The notes under the pieces: generated by a model
Seen by the model: only the letters and a program-made list of their open reading frames with translations
The model's database searches: none
Told to the model about the DNA's origin: nothing
Position numbers and translations under genes: made by a program
Part shown: positions 63,393-64,000 of the stretch, piece by piece
Numbering within the stretch: the stretch's first letter is position 1
Layout of the letters: the number at the start of each line of letters is the position of its first letter
From: Euleptes europaea
Taxonomy: Eukaryota > Chordata > Lepidosauria > Squamata > Sphaerodactylidae
Direction: 5' to 3'
NCBI RefSeq assembly: GCF_029931775.1
Contig: NC_079324.1
Coordinates: forward strand, 64,425,268 to 64,489,267
Length of the DNA: 64,000 nucleotides

Positions 63393-63630
63393 GTATGCAC
63401 ACGTCCCTTTGCTGGGTGGTGGTGCGACCCAGCCAGCCCCCGTTTCTGGCCTTCTCCCTCCACGCAGGGTCCTCTGGCCTGCGGCTTCTCAGTTACTGCT
63501 GCAGTTTCCCCTCTAGCACCCCAACAGCTGGGCTTTCACGTGGCAGATTTCCCTGCAGCTTACTTGCCCCAGGCCCCTGGCAATGGCCACCCCTGCCCCA
63601 TGCCACCAGGGCTTTCCCAGTTTTTTTTAA

Positions 63631-63865
63631 TTGGTAATTAAATATTGTTATAATGTTATAACAATCGGTGTATCAAAATCTCTGCATTCCCAGCTTTCAT
63701 ATTTTTTTTTAAAAAGCTTCTAGCCCTTTTGTTGCGGAGATGTGCCTTTCCCCTTATATCTTTACAACAAAAGGGGCTAGAAGCTTCTTTTCAAAAAAAT
63801 GAACGCTGGAAATGTACAGAGCCTGATACCCAGATTATTATGATGTTATAACATTAGAATTATAT
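63631..63865. mobile_element. Fold-back element, second copy of the 32.1-kb family
   Basis: TATAATGTTATAACAATC, CCCAGCTTTCATATTTTTTT and AGCTTCTAGCCCTTTTGTTG on the left pair with ACAAAAGGGGCTAGAAGCTT, GAACGCTGG and GATGTTATAACAT on the right. Similar flanking text suggests the full element may run from about 63530 to beyond 63930. Confidence 0.75.
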
Positions 63866-64000
63866 TCAGTTGCCAGTTGAAAAATCAGTGACAGGGCAGG
63901 GAAAATGGTGGCCATGTGGGCCAGACTGGGAAAATCCAAATGTTTCCCCCCCACAGCAGCCCTCCAGGCTCACCTGACATCTTTCTCAAAACTTCACAGT

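Noticed and set aside
18-64000. Endogenous retrovirus, LTR element or Polinton
   Set aside because: No LTR pair, gag/pol/env or capsid signal was seen; the reverse-transcriptase sequences present are CR1 and BovB LINEs.

Overview
The window is vertebrate nuclear DNA that carries, on the + strand, the 5' half of one large intron-rich gene, MYO18B (unconventional myosin-XVIIIb). I could place 26 coding exons, from the start codon at 2444 to an exon ending at 63392. Together they encode 1343 codons plus one base, and every splice phase agrees from exon to exon. They cover the basic, low-complexity N-terminal extension, the whole motor domain, the IQ-like neck and the first part of the coiled-coil tail. 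The gene runs off the right edge, because the last intron is still open at 64000. I see no second protein-coding gene, RNA gene, CRISPR array or prokaryotic feature.

The organism is most likely a squamate reptile, and my best guess is a gecko-like lizard. The evidence is the repeats: a Sauria-type SINE ending in an ACCTTT-type tail, BovB (RTE) LINE pieces, 5S-rRNA-derived SINEs with a BovB-like 3' end, many CR1 3' ends, an L1 and abundant short hAT-like inverted-repeat elements. The exons are vertebrate MYO18B recognised from memory; no database was searched.

Layout. 1-2380 is upstream or 5' intronic sequence with two hAT-like MITEs. 2381-5745 holds the start-codon exon and two exons of the N-terminal extension. 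6487-12933 holds the first motor exons, including the P-loop and switch I. 12934-29766 contains three long introns with nested repeats and two small motor exons. 29767-42990 holds the middle of the motor, including switch II. 42991-50560 is a repeat-built intron dominated by a CR1 LINE that was itself split by a 2.2-kb internally deleted L1. 50561-56708 holds the closely spaced exons of the lower motor, converter and neck. 61789-63392 holds two coiled-coil exons.

Points that stand out are a non-canonical donor (GA instead of GT) directly after the start-codon exon, a tandem GTGGTG donor on exon 18, and active-site loops unlike those of an ATP-hydrolysing myosin. There are also at least six large fold-back repeats inside introns, some of them nested, and a 222-bp hAT MITE with a perfect 8-bp target-site duplication. 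Several intron stretches look like conserved non-coding or muscle-enhancer candidates; these are inference only.
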